Positions 1 through 12,920 of a stretch of DNA of 64,000 nucleotides are shown here, one piece after another; the first letter of the stretch is position 1, and each line of letters begins with the position of its first letter. The stretch covers positions 44,354 to 108,353 of the forward strand of contig JNDT01002333.1 in the NCBI GenBank assembly GCA_000697055.1, read 5' to 3'. Under the pieces are notes generated by a model. The model had not been told where the DNA came from, made no database searches, and worked only from the letters and a program-made list of their open reading frames with translations. The stretch comes from Saksenaea vasiformis B4078 (taxonomy: Eukaryota; Mucoromycota; Mucoromycetes; Mucorales; Saksenaeaceae). The translations under genes and the position numbers were made by a program.

Positions 1-1052
1 GTCACCATATTATTTCGTGGCCAGGAAGTAATGGCCACAAAAATAATGGCGATCAGAATAGCACCTCGGACACGGTACATCAGGAGAATAGCCATGATAA
101 CAAGGCCAAGAAGTCCCATGTACATTGTACCGGACTCCATATGGCCCCACTGGCATACACCATGTTCATCCAAGGCTGCTTTGGGACAACCACCTGGAAA
201 ACGGTAAAAAAAAAAATGTCAAACAAAACCAATCACATAAGATGTTTTTTTTTACCCAAGGTCACCAGAGTTGAATAGTCCAGTGTCACCAACCCAATGC
301 CTGCTGAGGATTGTAAACCGATGAAACACAAGTAGAGACCGATACCGCATCCCATAGCGATTTTGATACTCATCGGAATGACGCGCGCTAACCATTGGCG
401 AATACCAAAAATAGACAAGACAAAGAAGATCAAGCCTTCGATAAAGACAGCCGCTAGTGCCGTTTGATACGACACTTTGCCAGAACCATGATAGCCAACC
501 ACAGTATAGGTAAAGTAAGCATTGAGACCCATTCTATTGTCACATAAAAAGAAAAATAATAAAAAAAATAAAAATTAGCCATGTCCTTTTTTTTTTTGAT
601 CTCTTCTTTTTTACCCAGGTGCCATGCCGATCGGGAGGTTAGCAAAGACACCAATCATGACGCTAGAAATCATCGCAATGATCGTAGTTCCCATGATAAG
701 GTCGAGTTTAACTTGATAGACGCAGTCGAGGTATTCCGCATTCGTATCGCACGTTGGATCCTCGGGAGTACCTGTACAGATACAGGGTCCACCACTGTCA
801 CTGATAATGGAAGCATTGACCGAAATAATGTAGGCCTAACAGAAAGTGATGCTGTGAGCAGAAAAAGAAAAAAAAAGACAACAGGATCAAAATTTGTTGT
901 ACCATGGCAAAAAACGTGGTTAGACCCGCACGTATTTCGGTCAGGAACCTGGTCCCTTTGCGTTCACGCCGAGCACCCGAACCATCCAATTGAAAGAACT
1001 TTCCAACGGCTGATCGGGCCACTGCATTATTCACATTCTCGGCCCAGCCCAT
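1..1052 (-). CDS. azgA: AzgA-type purine (adenine/guanine/hypoxanthine) permease, 3'-truncated by window edge
   Basis: This is a proton-coupled purine transporter of the plasma membrane (NCS2-related AzgA family). Four exons are visible: 1052-903, 835-615, 533-256 and 193-1, all with GT-AG junctions that keep frame, giving about 280 residues of a protein usually near 580. The N-terminus [18 protein letters not shown] and the following 'RERKGTRF' and '[13 protein letters not shown]' are typical of the family. Exon 2 adds '[10 protein letters not shown]' and 'LPIGMAPG', and exon 3 starts with '[13 protein letters not shown]', the family signature. Several membrane segments follow. The ATG at 1052 is chosen because it starts the conserved N-terminal motif. 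The C-terminal half lies beyond base 1. Family assignment is strong; substrate preference is inferred from the family. Confidence 0.93.
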
Positions 1053-2183
1053 TTGTTTAATTAGGATAGAAGAGAAAGTACAATGGGAAGAAGAAGAACA
1101 AGAAGAAGAAGGAAGAAATGAGGGACACTCATCTGTCTTTTGGCCACCAACTCTCTTTTTTTTTAAAATCGAAATCTACTTTGCGGAGATCATTCATTTA
1201 GGTGAGTAACCGTGCGACTGCGATTGCTAAGGTGACACGACACAAAACGGTTTGAGATAAGCATAGCAAGATACCCAGCGAATATAGCTGTATACACTGA
1301 TATCTTTGGCGCTTGATACGATTTATCATCGCAATACTGATAGGAATCGCGTCGCATGAGACCTCCCTAATTTAGATGCTGAGCTGTTTTCTTTTTATTT
1401 GGATTAGACAATGGGGTTCTTCTCCAATTTTTTAATTTGAGCTTCCGCCCGATGCAAGATGATTCTGTGTTCCCAAGTACCAGGAAATAAAGGTCAGCAG
1501 GATGGCCCATGTGTTTATTGGCCCATTTGATAAATGTTAAGAACAAAAGTAAAAAAGAAATAGAGAGGTTTGGAATCAGGATGGCATTATGGAGAAGACA
1601 AAAAAGATATGGCCCAGACACTGGTGTAGGAAGAAACAAAAAAAATTACGGCTTTGATAATACTATGTGTGCACAAACCAACGTTGAACATTGCTAAATT
1701 TGCTAAACTCAAACAAATCAAGTCGCCCGTTCTTTTCCGTTTCTTCTTAATCACCTAACCTACCCGAAACTACGTTACTACAAACATGTTAACCTTTTTT
1801 TTTTTTTTTCCTCCATCGAATCCTCGTATGATGGCCTCTTTCTTCTTTTCTTGCTTACCTAAAAAAAAAAACATGGCGTGGTCTAACAGCAGAGATAAAA
1901 TAAATAAAACTATTGCCCCATCGTGCCGTGCGTATGTGCTCTATGAAATTTTTTATTTTTCTTTTCTGGCTCGTCATGTCTCCTTGCGTTTTGAGACATC
2001 TGGTTCGCTTCGATAAACGCATACGAATACAGCTTCGGTATATCCAGTATGAGCTCGCAGTCTACGGACACAGAAGCTCAAGAAACGTAGCGTACTACTA
2101 TTCCGATAGAGCTGCTAGTAATACGACAATGTCCCACTTTCGCGCAACACATACTAGAAAAGAGAACCAGTTCATAACGACCT
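1053..2183. other. Intergenic region, no supported gene
   Basis: Upstream side of the purine permease. It is AT-rich with A and T homopolymers. Short open frames on both strands (for example 1367-1639 minus) have no recognisable domain and no convincing splice partners. Confidence 0.5.
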
Positions 2184-2570
2184 CTAATTCTTTTCGATCC
2201 TGGTGCCATCAGGTCCCTTCTTTACAGTAAAACAAAAAGGAACAGCATGCAATGTACTCTCGTCCAGCAGCTTTGTGATCCTCGTTACTGCTAACGTGCG
2301 CGATCGTCTATCCACAAATAGATAAGGCGGACTGTAGAAAAAAAAGACGCTGGTGTCCTTAAATAAGACCGCTGGAAGGAACGCAGAAGGAACCTGCTCT
2401 GACCAAGGTAAGCGCTCCTTCCTGGCGTCTCTGGAATCAACGGCATAGTCCACCACGTAAGACGTATACCGGATTGCTAATGGACCGTCTACCTGGAAGA
2501 CAAAAGGAAATTGCGCCAAACTTTTTCTTCTCAACGGATTGCGTAAGACGAGTAGGACGAAATCAAATTT
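2184..2570 (-). CDS. Candidate terminal exon of an unrecognised gene
   Basis: An open exon of 129 codons (stop included) follows an acceptor-like 'gttcacag' at 2578-2571. Translated from there it begins KFDFVLLVLRNPLRRKS and ends GPDGTRIEKN before a TAG at 2184-2186. The composition looks protein-like, with mixed hydrophobic and charged residues and little low complexity. I do not recognise the family. A possible upstream exon reads MRMEIDQNFCQRCTAD from about 2822 downward and then runs into a GAGAGG repeat and a stop; the connection is unproven. It could equally be a fortuitous open frame. Confidence 0.25.
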   Translation of the reverse strand, partial: KFDFVLLVLRNPLRRKSLAQFPFVFQVDGPLAIRYTSYVVDYAVDSRDARKERLPWSEQVPSAFLPAVLFKDTSVFFFYSPPYLFVDRRSRTLAVTRITKLLDESTLHAVPFCFTVKKGPDGTRIEKN

Positions 2571-3021
2571 CTGTGAACAACTTGTCTAAAGCTGTCTAAA
2601 TAAAGTTTTTTGTCTGAAAAAAAAAATCGTGGCATCTGTGCAGCATAAGAACCCTGGGGAAACAGGTACTCCTGTTTCCATCTGACAAAGCCCGATTATT
2701 CCCTCTCCCTCTCCCTCTCTCTCGATGCTATAGTCTCAAGCACGAAGGAATCTTTTTCCACCTGAATCGGCCTGTCAGCTGTACAGCGTTGACAGAAATT
2801 TTGGTCGATTTCCATCCGCATAGAATAGGTATTATTACTACTTTACACTGTTTGTCTAAAAACTGTACACTATGTCAGAGAAATGAAGGCAATTTTTATG
2901 CGAAATTTTTGATCTAAACAAAAAGAAAAAGAAAGAAGAAAACAAAAAAAGACAAAAGAAACAGAGATGTAGATGGTATATATAAGATCGTAACGGTGGT
3001 GGTTAGACACTACGCACGTTT
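2571..3021. other. Intergenic region with CCCTCT microsatellite
   Basis: A short (CCCTCT)n-like tract lies near 2700-2725 and A-rich stretches near 2615 and 2920-2960. An AATAAA followed about 20 nt later by ten A residues occurs near 2598-2627 on the plus strand. No gene is supported. Confidence 0.4.
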
Positions 3022-6000
3022 CTAGAGGAAGGTGTCCGTCTGCAAGGGGGGTGTAGAGGTGTTAGAGTTCGTCGTCGATTTACTTCTGGCCTTCTTCTTC
3101 TTTCCTAGAATACGTGCTGTTTTCTTCTTTGTATAATGGTCTTTGACTAGATTCAAAATATTGAGTTCCATCTCCATCATCTCGTACTTCTCGCAGAATG
3201 CATGGACATCCTCTTCAGGAGGACGGTTCTGCAGCAGATGAATAAGAACCTGTCGTGTGAAGTGAATAGTCGACATTTATTTACCTCATAGAGCTCGATG
3301 CTTTGACGTCCACAACGTGTTGTTTCGATTTCCAATTGGAGGATGCGTTGTCCAGGATCGCCATTATTACTATTACCGTTATTGCCCTTACTGCTGCTCT
3401 TGTCGGCGGATTTCTTATCGGTCTTGCCGATGTCCTTGCTATTGCTTTTGTTCTGTACACCGTTGTTTTCATTATCATTATTGTTGCTGTTGCTGTTGTC
3501 GTTGTTGTTATTGTTATTGTTGTTGTTGTTGTTGTGGTTGCTGTTGCTATTGTCGTTGTTGACATTATTATCAAGGTCTTTGAACATTGACTCTGCTGAG
3601 AGAGCATCTGCCCATGCTGTAGCAGGAGACGATGTTTTCGTTTCTGCTGGAGATGGTGGTTGCGGTGTTTGCGCCGTCAATCGTGTATAACCTTCTTGCT
3701 CTGTTTTTTGTTCGTTTTCCTCTTCGGATCGCAGCGATTCTGGTATCGCGGGTTCTCGGTCCACTGATTCTGATACTGCTGGTTCTGCTATAACTGGTTC
3801 GTTTATAGCTGGCTCAGGTACAGTTGGTTCTGCTACGGCTGACTCAGGTACGACTGGCTTCTGCACGACTGGTGCAACCAGCTCTGGTACAACTGGCTCC
3901 AGTACAGCTGGTTCTGGCACAATTGGCTCTGGTGAAGTTGGTTCTGGTACGGATGGTTCCGAGTCCACCGGTTGTGCAGAGAGCACTGGTTGCGCAGAGA
4001 GCACTGGTTGTGCAGAGAGCACTGGTTGTGTCGAGATCACTGGTCGTGCCGAGACCACTGGTTGTGCAGAGACCACTGGTTGTGCGATGTCAGGTTGCGC
4101 TACGGAATTCCATAAATCGATGACGGTGCTGTCAGCTTTCGTGTTTGGGAAGATAGAATTGTTGGTAGCAGGTTTCTCCAACACAACATCACTTGTATCG
4201 ATAAGTATCGTGTTAGGCGATCCGGTAAATACCAGTTCACTGGTCACTAGTTCCTGTTCGGTGGCAATGATTGATTGGAACTTGGCCCATCGACCGCGCG
4301 TAGCAGCATCTGGCGATTGCGCCTCTCTTACGGACGAGCGGCGTGATGTCGGTGTACCGCCTCGCTTTGTCGGACGTCCTGCTTTTCGAGGCGTTGTCTT
4401 GCTCGCCTGGGCCACATCGTCACTGTTTCCCCATGCTTCCGCCTGGGTGTCAGTAGTGAAACCTAAATAATGGATGAACATCAACCAATACATCTTTCAA
4501 CCGGACAGATCGACTGACCGTCCGAGAGTGAATCCGCAAGCTCTGGCCATCCTCCATCGTTTGTCAATCCAAAACGATCGTTTACGTCTAAACTTGGATG
4601 GTCCACAGAGCTGGAATCCCTCACGACATGCCACTCTCTCGAGTTGCGCCACTTCGGGTTTCCCGGATGCTCTGGGGGTGCCAACAGCCCATCATCTCTT
4701 ATCATACCATTGTTACCTTGTGCTTTTCCCGTGAACGAAGTCTTGATGGTAATACCTCCGTCGTCATCCAGATCAACACTCTCGCTATCAGAACTCAACC
4801 ACTCGGAAGTAAACTGTTCTTGACGCGCTCGAAGGGAAGACGGTGGTGTCTGTGGCGGCTGCTGGCTCATTGGCCGATCATTCTCAATTCCCTTGGCTGT
4901 GGCTCCTCCATGTGTGTCCACCTTTTGGTTGGTTTGACCTCTATTGGCCTTTGCCCACGCCTTCTCGTTTTCATTCCAAAAGTCGGTCTCCCGCTGCTTC
5001 TGCAAAACCTCATACGCATAGCCTTGTTTGTGGACATCATCCCAAGGAACAAACGACTTAGGCTGCCCCCATCCTTCTCTATCCACAGTCACCTGTGGAG
5101 CAGCTACCTTGCCACGGCGACGGGCAGGTTTAAAGACAGGTTCAGGCATGGGTGTCTCCCCCCAATCGGCCGTGTGCTGCTTCACTATGTCGGCGTTCCA
5201 TGACTCGATCATCTTGGGGGTTGCTGTCGCCGCACTCTGTGGAGGCGATCGCGAAGTTGATCTTAAAGGCGATCGGGAGGTATCCCACAGCACATCTTCC
5301 GTCGATCCCCATCCACCCAAATCAAGTGGCTTCTCTCGAGATAGACTTTTTCTTTCTTCCTCTTCCTCTTCCTCTTCCTCTTCCTCTTCCTCTTCTTCTT
5401 CTTCTTCTTGTCTGTATCCATTTGACTTCTCCATCGGGGGTGACTTTATACGTGGCGATGAGAAATCATTAAATATCGCCTCAGCGTCTGCTTCATTCGG
5501 TTCATTGACCGGTGATAAAATCATTCTGGACCCGCGGGCTAATGATTGCGATCGGGACCTTGTTGGCACATATGGATCTATCATTGAATCACTAGCACGT
5601 GCCCAAAGTGCTGGTGTCGTTGGTCGCAGTTGATTTTGATCCTTTAACATCGAAATACGTGATATCGACCTTGGCGTTTTATCTGGAGAGTTTTTTTACC
5701 ACAAAAAAAAAATTGAGCGCTATTTATAAATGAATAATCATCATCATCGGTTACCAAATTCATTCGTTCTCTGTAACTTGATTGGGGCAGGGCTAAACAT
5801 TCCCTTGGAACTATCGCCGTCGACCAGTTCACCATTCTGTGTGAAGAAAAAAAATTATTTAGTTCGCGTTCTCCTCCCTTTGTCTGACCCGAAATTTTTT
5901 TTTTTTGCTGTTTTACCTGTATAGCATCTAGCAGCTCGTCGAGATGTGCCACGGGTATTTGAAGCTGCTTTGCCAAGTTTACAATATGTCGTCCAGTGAG

Positions 6001-7575
6001 GAGTCGATTTTCAGGTATGTCCATCAGATCCAGATGTTCCGTGGAAGGCGTATTCACCAGCGCTCTAATCCCTGTCGGACCAAGCGATACAGTTGTCATG
6101 GATGGTTGTGTCCAGCGGCTACTTTGTTCTGAGAATTGGGAGATGACGGATTTCGCAATGTTGGGGTAACCTTCAATTTGGAGGCTGCGTAAAGACGGTA
6201 CTGCCCGGCAAAGGTTGTAAATGTCTTTTGGCAAGATCGCGCCGCAGGATTTGAAATAAATATGTTTCAGATTCTGACAACATCTTAACGCTTGCCATGC
6301 GTCAGAGGTGAAACCGGCACATTGAATCGCATTGAATACGCGAAGACGTGACACTCTAACATCCAATTCGCTGAAGGCTGCATTGGTCAACCGCGAGCAG
6401 TTCGACACACCAAGCGTTGTCAACATGCCACAGCGTCGCATCAATTGCATCATGAAATCATCATCAACCGCCCAATTTTCCAACAAAAGACGCTGCAACA
6501 TCACATTTGTTGATACATGATCCCATCCATCAGCCAACACGACAGCCGTTGGCTGAAAACTAGCCTCTGCTTTTTTCAGCGCCGAAGGAAGAGCTCGAAG
6601 ATCTAGCTCTTGCAACCGATGACATACGATTAAGGCGTGAAGGATAGCCAGCGTCGTGACATTTTCACATCCTGTCAAGCAGAACTTGGTCAAGTTAGGA
6701 AACGCGCGTAGAACGTTATGTACAATAGCATCGGACATGTGCACTGCATGTGTAAGTGTAAGCTGCTCAAGGTTTAAGCTACCAACGCATAGTTGTCTCA
6801 ACGTTTCCTGCTCTACATGTTCTAGCGATATTTGCAGAATACGGAGTGCTGAAGCGCGGTTGGCGACAAGTGACGAGAAGTTGGGAGTTAACCCGAACCG
6901 CCCATCCAATTCGAGCCGCTTCAGACGTGATAGAGCACCTTTGATTATAAATGGTGACCTCTGATTAGGGTTGGCTCCGATCAAACGGATTGCGGCAAGT
7001 GCTGGAAGTCTGGCTGCTAACTGTTCCAGGTGCATAAGCTCCAATCGCCAACCGTACAAGGTGATGCTTGTCAAACGTTCGCAATGCCGAGTAATCAGTT
7101 CAATCAACTTTGGACTGGAAATAACGCTGTTTTGCATGTTATGACGACGAAGATCTGCATTCACAATGGGCGAAAATACCGATGGCGTACGTGCATCCTG
7201 CAAACACAAGTTAAGCTCGCGCACAGCCAAAGCCGATCGCTTAGACTTGCTGAGTGAATTGCAGAAAAGTGCGAGCTGTGCTGGATCGCGTATTTCCGGT
7301 GCTTCCCATAGAACGTTACTTGCAGCAGCAGACCATGAGCGACTAATGAGACAGGCCTCGTACCGATCACGTTGGGTTGACAACAGTTGACAAATGCGCT
7401 CCATCACCGTCGTCGGAAGATTAAGAAATCCCTCACTAGGTGCACTAATGGCAGACAGCCATTCTTCTTCATCCTGCTGTTCGGTTACCCCTCTCATGAC
7501 CAAAGATCGTGAAGCGTAATACGGAATGTGAGAGTGGAGTCTGTCAATTTTTTGTTTTAGAACAGAATAAGGCAC
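3022..7575 (-). CDS. F-box/leucine-rich-repeat protein with long low-complexity C-terminal extension
   Basis: Probable substrate receptor of an SCF (Skp1-cullin-F-box) ubiquitin ligase. Five exons (7575-5917, 5836-5755, 5682-4519, 4462-3285, 3249-3022) splice in frame to 1,436 residues. Residues about 45-100 form an F-box ('LNLPTTVMERICQLLST', then 'EACLISRSWSAAASNVLW'). Residues about 110-520 contain leucine-rich repeats of the AMN1/FBXL type ('LEQLTLTHAVHMSDAIV', 'LTKFCLTGCENVTTLA'). The rest is acidic and low complexity: a poly-Glu run at 5347-5409, Gln-Pro/Glu-Pro repeats at about 3740-4090, an Asn-rich tract at about 3460-3560, then a short predicted coiled coil ('EKYEMMEMELNILNLV') and a basic end. 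Four introns of 35-80 nt fuse what look like separate open frames. Intron 1 could be read differently, but the in-frame joins at 5755/5682 and 4519/4462 support one gene. The substrate is unknown. Confidence 0.82.
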
Positions 7576-9543
7576 GTGTCCAAAACGAGGAAATTCCGAC
7601 TCTCAATCTCACTACAACAGCTTGATCAAAAAGTTTACTTCCGTCAACGAAAGCCCATTGTCCGCTCTATTTACGTCATGCATGAGCATGAGTGTGCTAT
7701 AACGAATTACAAAGAATAGCCCTTTTCTTTCTCCACTAAAAATTTAGCCGCGGAGACAGAGAAAAGAACAATAAAATAGCTGCACTACTACTCGGGTTAT
7801 TCCATTCGGGTTGCCCATAATCTGTTACCAAAGGCTTATTCACCGTGTGAATCATACAGAGTAAGCATGCGAAGGAGAGAAGATTGTAGCCAATGAAGAT
7901 TAGCAGAGCGTATCTCTAGGAGATCGAAGATCTCCTTTAAGGAGATGCAAACATAAACAAAGATGCTACGAAACAACAATCCTGCCGTGGTAAGACAAGA
8001 TACAAGGAAAAGGTTTTCTACTTTGCAAACAACGATAGCGTGACAGGATGATATTACATTCTAAGCTTTTGTTCATGTAGATCTGTTGTGCACGTGGCTT
8101 GCTCTGGATAGAGTGCAGTCAGCGAGAACACGATCATTTCCGTACCAGTGAGAGCTGATGTCTTAGAATCGAGAACAGCCCCTATCCTTTCACATAGATA
8201 GGCATAAAAGTTCAGTTGATACCACCATTCACGTGGCTACGCATGTTTCATTCAATCGTATTGCTTAGCAAGTATGAAAATCCTCGGCGTTCTTCATGTT
8301 AACCCGAGTCTTTGTTGCATGAAATCGCGTGTTTCTTTTTCTTTTTCTTTTTTAGGCTGTCATGGTGGGATAGATTCTCGGCTATCGATCCTGTCACGTT
8401 GTTGTGTGAACAATTTCGATGAAACGTTTTCATGCCTTTAGCCAGTCTACAGTCGCATGATAGATCACAACACTTAGGAAAGTCGATCTTTTTAACCAGA
8501 AAGAAGGGAATCCAAGGAACCGACTACTGTGACATACAGTGCTAAGTCCCAGCTTTTGCGCAGCTTCCTCATCACGCTTTTTCGGATAAGCGGGTCGACG
8601 TTGTTGGGTATACAAAAAGCGCAAAAGAATAATGAGGTACCCTCGATCTGCTAAACTTTTTCTTCTGGATTTGCGTGATGGTACCTGACTACCTTGCACT
8701 TTATCTGGTTCTAGTTATTAGATTTAACGAATCAAATGATGGGTACGCTTGGTACCATTCAATGCCTTTATTTACTTTTCCTCCGTCTCCTGTAGTGTAA
8801 AGCGGTGATAATCATGACACAAGTTTAAAGATCATATGTTTTTAGTTTGTCTTCTTGTTTGTCGTGCACCAGACGCATCATCGATCTGTTTGGGTAGTTG
8901 TTTTCAAGTTCCGAGGATTCTTTGCGCCTTTATGCATCCATTGAATTTTTTTTACATCAGTATCTCATCTACACAGAGTAGGAATCTGATTGATTGAAAA
9001 ATCTGACACAAGTGTACATATTCATGACCCAGGATATCACTAGATCCTACTATCATCTTTAGTCATTATATCACCACAACGCGGTGACAGCAATGACAAT
9101 TTATCTCAGACATGATATCATATCTCTCACGTACAAATGTGTCTGCCTAGCCGTCTCAACTCATGGGCGAACAGTGAGTCAGATAGCACAGGAATAAACC
9201 TGGTCCGTAATTTTGTTATTCGCGCTATTAGTATGTTAGGCGGTCCAGATCCTTGACCCCATGCAAATCGTAATACGTGATCGCTGCCAAACCAGATAAA
9301 CACATAGAAACGTGCACACAGATACGCACGTGTGTACGTTTCCTCTTCCACCCTTCACTGGTCAACAGGATGGTTATGGAATGAAAAAGAAACATAGTAT
9401 ATCCGCCGTTTTATGTCTAATGCTAATTACTCTATTAAGACGGATGAGAGAAAGAGAACAAACTTTTACGGTGTTTCAAGTACATAAACAAATAAGATGA
9501 GGGATGGATTGGGAAGGGAGTGAAAAAAAAACAAAATGGGCCA
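7576..9543. other. Intergenic region, mostly without gene
   Basis: About 2 kb between the F-box gene start and the importin gene end. Apart from the homeodomain-like exon noted at 8538-8710, I see no coding signal or ordered repeat. Confidence 0.45.
8538..8710 (-). CDS. Possible homeodomain-like exon (fragment or decayed gene)
   Basis: Between an acceptor-like 'taactag' (8711-8717) and a good donor 'ACT|gtatgtc' (8537), the minus strand encodes a basic segment (VPSRKSRRKSLADRG) followed by 'LLRFLYTQQRRPAYP', 'KKRDEEAAQKLGLST'. The pattern resembles helices 1 and 2 of a homeodomain, where helix 3 (WFQNRR) should follow after a further few residues. I searched the next 500 nt on this strand by eye and found no exon encoding WFQN. 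It is therefore either a false match, a decayed gene, or a gene with a distant third exon. The similarity is from recall, not computed. Confidence 0.25.
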
Positions 9544-12500
9544 TTAGATAGACGCTTGTTGGGTTCTGTGTTGTTCAGCAGTAGACAAAACCGTCATGAT
9601 AAAACTCTGTTGCTCTGCACCCAAATCTTTGGTCAAGAGGGTATAAGACGCAGGGTTGTTTTGTTGCATCCCTGGCAAAAAATTGTCAGCTAGGCGCTCC
9701 CTCTTTGTACTCTGTGATGAACCCATACCTCTGAAAACGTGCTCGAAACGGACGTAAGGATCAATTTCGTCCAAGGGTGATTCGAATAAGAGTTCTTCTT
9801 CCATTTCATCTTCGTATTCGTCATATTCAGAATCACCAGCATGGCTAGCTGCTTGCTGTGCAAGATATTCGAGATACTCATTCTCTTGATCAGGCACATC
9901 TTCATCTATAAGGAAGGTTTTTCACAGCGTTAAGGAACCTAGTAATGTTTCGAGCAAAACAAGAGAGCGTCTTACCTTCGTTATCTTCGTCCTCGTCGCC
10001 ACTGGCACCATCAAATCCGTTCAAATCCTCACCATCGAAGACATCGTCATCGATACCATCACCATACAACTTCTCCATACTCTCGCGATCTGTCATCATT
10101 GCTGTTAGTATGGCTATCCAAAAAAAAGAAAAAGAAAGTGGCTATTGTTACTTACTCTCCATTGCTTTAGGCAGAGATTGGAATACGTTAATAATACCAC
10201 CCAGTACCTGTGGCCAGCCAGCTTGCAATGACGCAGGAATTTGATCGGAGGGCAACTCCAGCAAGGCACACAAGGCAACAATAACCAGTTTCTTGTCGTG
10301 CACTCGCGAGAATTTGTCTAATGTGTTGAACCACAATGTAAAGAAGCCTTGAGTCCACTGATTCTCTTCCAGCAAGCGCAAGGTCAAAGCGGCATTGTAG
10401 TACAGACAGTTGATAACCTAGACGGAGCGTTACTAACTTGTAAAAAGAACAAACGGGCAGGACGTACCACTTCAATACAGTGCACCTTGAATTCGACTGT
10501 CTTCATGGAGCCCGTGAAGATGTACTGGAATGCAAGGTTCAAGAAGGGAGAGACGTACTGTATCTCATGATGAGCTATCTGTCGACTACAGCGAATGATC
10601 AACTAACTTACCATGTCCACTTGACCGCGGCAGTTCAACAGCACAGATTCCATTAGTTTACATGCACAGACACGGTCGTTTTCACCCAACCGATCGCTCT
10701 TCATCACTGTCTCGATGATATCAAACATCATGCGTTGGATGTTCTCGTTACTGACAAAGATGTCTTTGCCGTAGGAGATGTAGTTGTCCAGGGGAGGAAG
10801 CATTTCATCCATGTAATCAATACCGGATTCCTTGAATGCCTTGTAAATTAACTCAAACACACCCCACATGGTTGGCGTAACACGTTTGGCGGAGAATGTA
10901 CACGAGTCGATGATCTCAAAGATTTCGTCATAGAGGTCTAGAATGTTGTTTTCAAGTGTGTAAGTGATTACGGGCAGCAAAGCGTTCTCGAGTTGTTGCA
11001 AGACGTCAGGGCTGCTTTCCAGACTTAGGATCAATGTGCCGATGGTCTTGAGAACACCCATGGCGGCCATGGTCTTGTCACTCATCTCGTCAATGTCACC
11101 GTTAAAGGAGGCGTCGTCAGCGGTCTGGTTGTTTGCCTGGGCAAGATCTTCCATGATGCGCAAGAAAGTGTCACGCAGCTGCGTGCAGAGCTGAACGGCG
11201 AAGGGTGTCAGCTGTTCTGCGAAAACTTCTACAAATTCCTCCATCACATCGGCCAGCGTATCGATATCGATTTCGTTTGTCAGATTGAGAAGTTCTTGCA
11301 TAATGAAGGGTAGGCTGGGGACCATGGCATTTCGGACGCTCTCGTGTCGGATCATAGGTTGCAGCGCCAACGCAGCTTGAACCTTTACGGGTAGTTCCGA
11401 ATCGCGGAGACATTCAAGCACGTTTTGGTACAAGGTGGCCAAGTTCTGTTCGTTTTGAAAGTCCAAGTCTCGGAAATGCTTTGCCATGTCACATGCACGG
11501 GCTCTCAAAAAGGGGAATCGACTTTTGAATTCGGGGAAAACATGTGTAACGAAAAACGGTTCCATCATGTTTGCGACGGGGGATTTCTTATGCAAAATTT
11601 GATGTGAAAGGCATCCGATCATAGAGAGAGCACCATCCTTCTCGTGACCGTTCTTCTGCTCATCTGGGGTTTCCGAGTACTTGTTCAGGACGCTGTTGAT
11701 GAATCCCAGGATACCCATAAACGTATGCTTCTTACGATCACGGGCAAGATCAATCAAAAGGTTTGCGGCATTGGTTTGGGGCGAGTGGATATCTTCAAGA
11801 GGGTCAACCTTCTTGTGCACATATTCGACAGGATCTTCGGTCCACAGTTCTTCATCTTCCGCAGAGAAGCATAGTTGAGGATAAATAAAGTGTGCCACCA
11901 GACTTTCGGTATGTGGCTTCAAAATTTGCCATGTAATCTTGTGCTTGATACTAACCATCCAGAATGAACACGTTTTCATTGTCACATACGTCATGTTTTA
12001 CCTGTCGTCAAAAAAGGCAGCGGTCAAAGCCAGACATTTGCTTGAGATCCAGATTTCCTTCTTGATCCAGCCTTCAATTTGTTTCAAGTAGGTTTGCAAG
12101 ATGTTGGGGGCAAAATTGGTGACAAAGTTCTTTGCAAAGCCCGTATATTTGGAAGCACTTGGAGGAAGCAAGGCTGGATTGCCGTACTTTGTGAAGATAC
12201 GGTTCAGACAATGGTAAGCCCATTTTTTGGTTTTCCACCATGGGTATTTCTCGCGTTCCTCAGGATCGGCAGGTAAAACCTCGGTAGGGATCTTTTTGTC
12301 GATCAACTGCAAAAATAGGGTTCCCCATGGAACAAGAGAAGAAGGGTCCTGAAGACATTTGGGAAGTTCAACCTAGAAATACCATTGTATTGAGTATACT
12401 CTCTCTATGTTCCATCTCGTTTTCCCAATGCTTACCTGAATACCTGAATGATAAATCTTGAGGGCGAGTTTCAACATCTCAGCAGCCTCGATGCTGTCAT

Positions 12501-12848
12501 TTCCGATAAGATTGGCACAGATGCTTTGGATACCGGGGAAAGTGATTTTGATGATCTCTTTCAGTGGGTCGCGTCTTTCCATGGATTTCCACCTAGATTA
12601 TCTGTGCTCAGCCTATTGTCCACTCAAGAAGAAAAACAAAGTGCTACTTACTGATACACCTTGACCACCTCACGCAAGGCCAACAAGCCAACGTACACTA
12701 ATCGGGGGTCGGAGGAAGACAAAAAGTTTTGAAGCTCATTCACAAAGTTGGGCCACTGCTCGGGGAAATCATTACTCAAAATAGTGTTCAAAGTGGAAGT
12801 CAGCTGCACTCTGTAAAAAGAAACTTAGTACCCAAGAAAGGAATAAAA

Positions 12849-12920
<72 letters not shown>

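Noticed and set aside
2584..2630. AATAAA followed by A10 on the plus strand, like a retroposed poly(A) tail
   Set aside because: Poly-A runs of this length are common throughout the window and no spliced gene copy precedes it.
3303..3690. Plus-strand frames with long Val/Ile/Leu runs resembling membrane proteins
   Set aside because: They are the antisense of the Asn-rich tract of the F-box gene.
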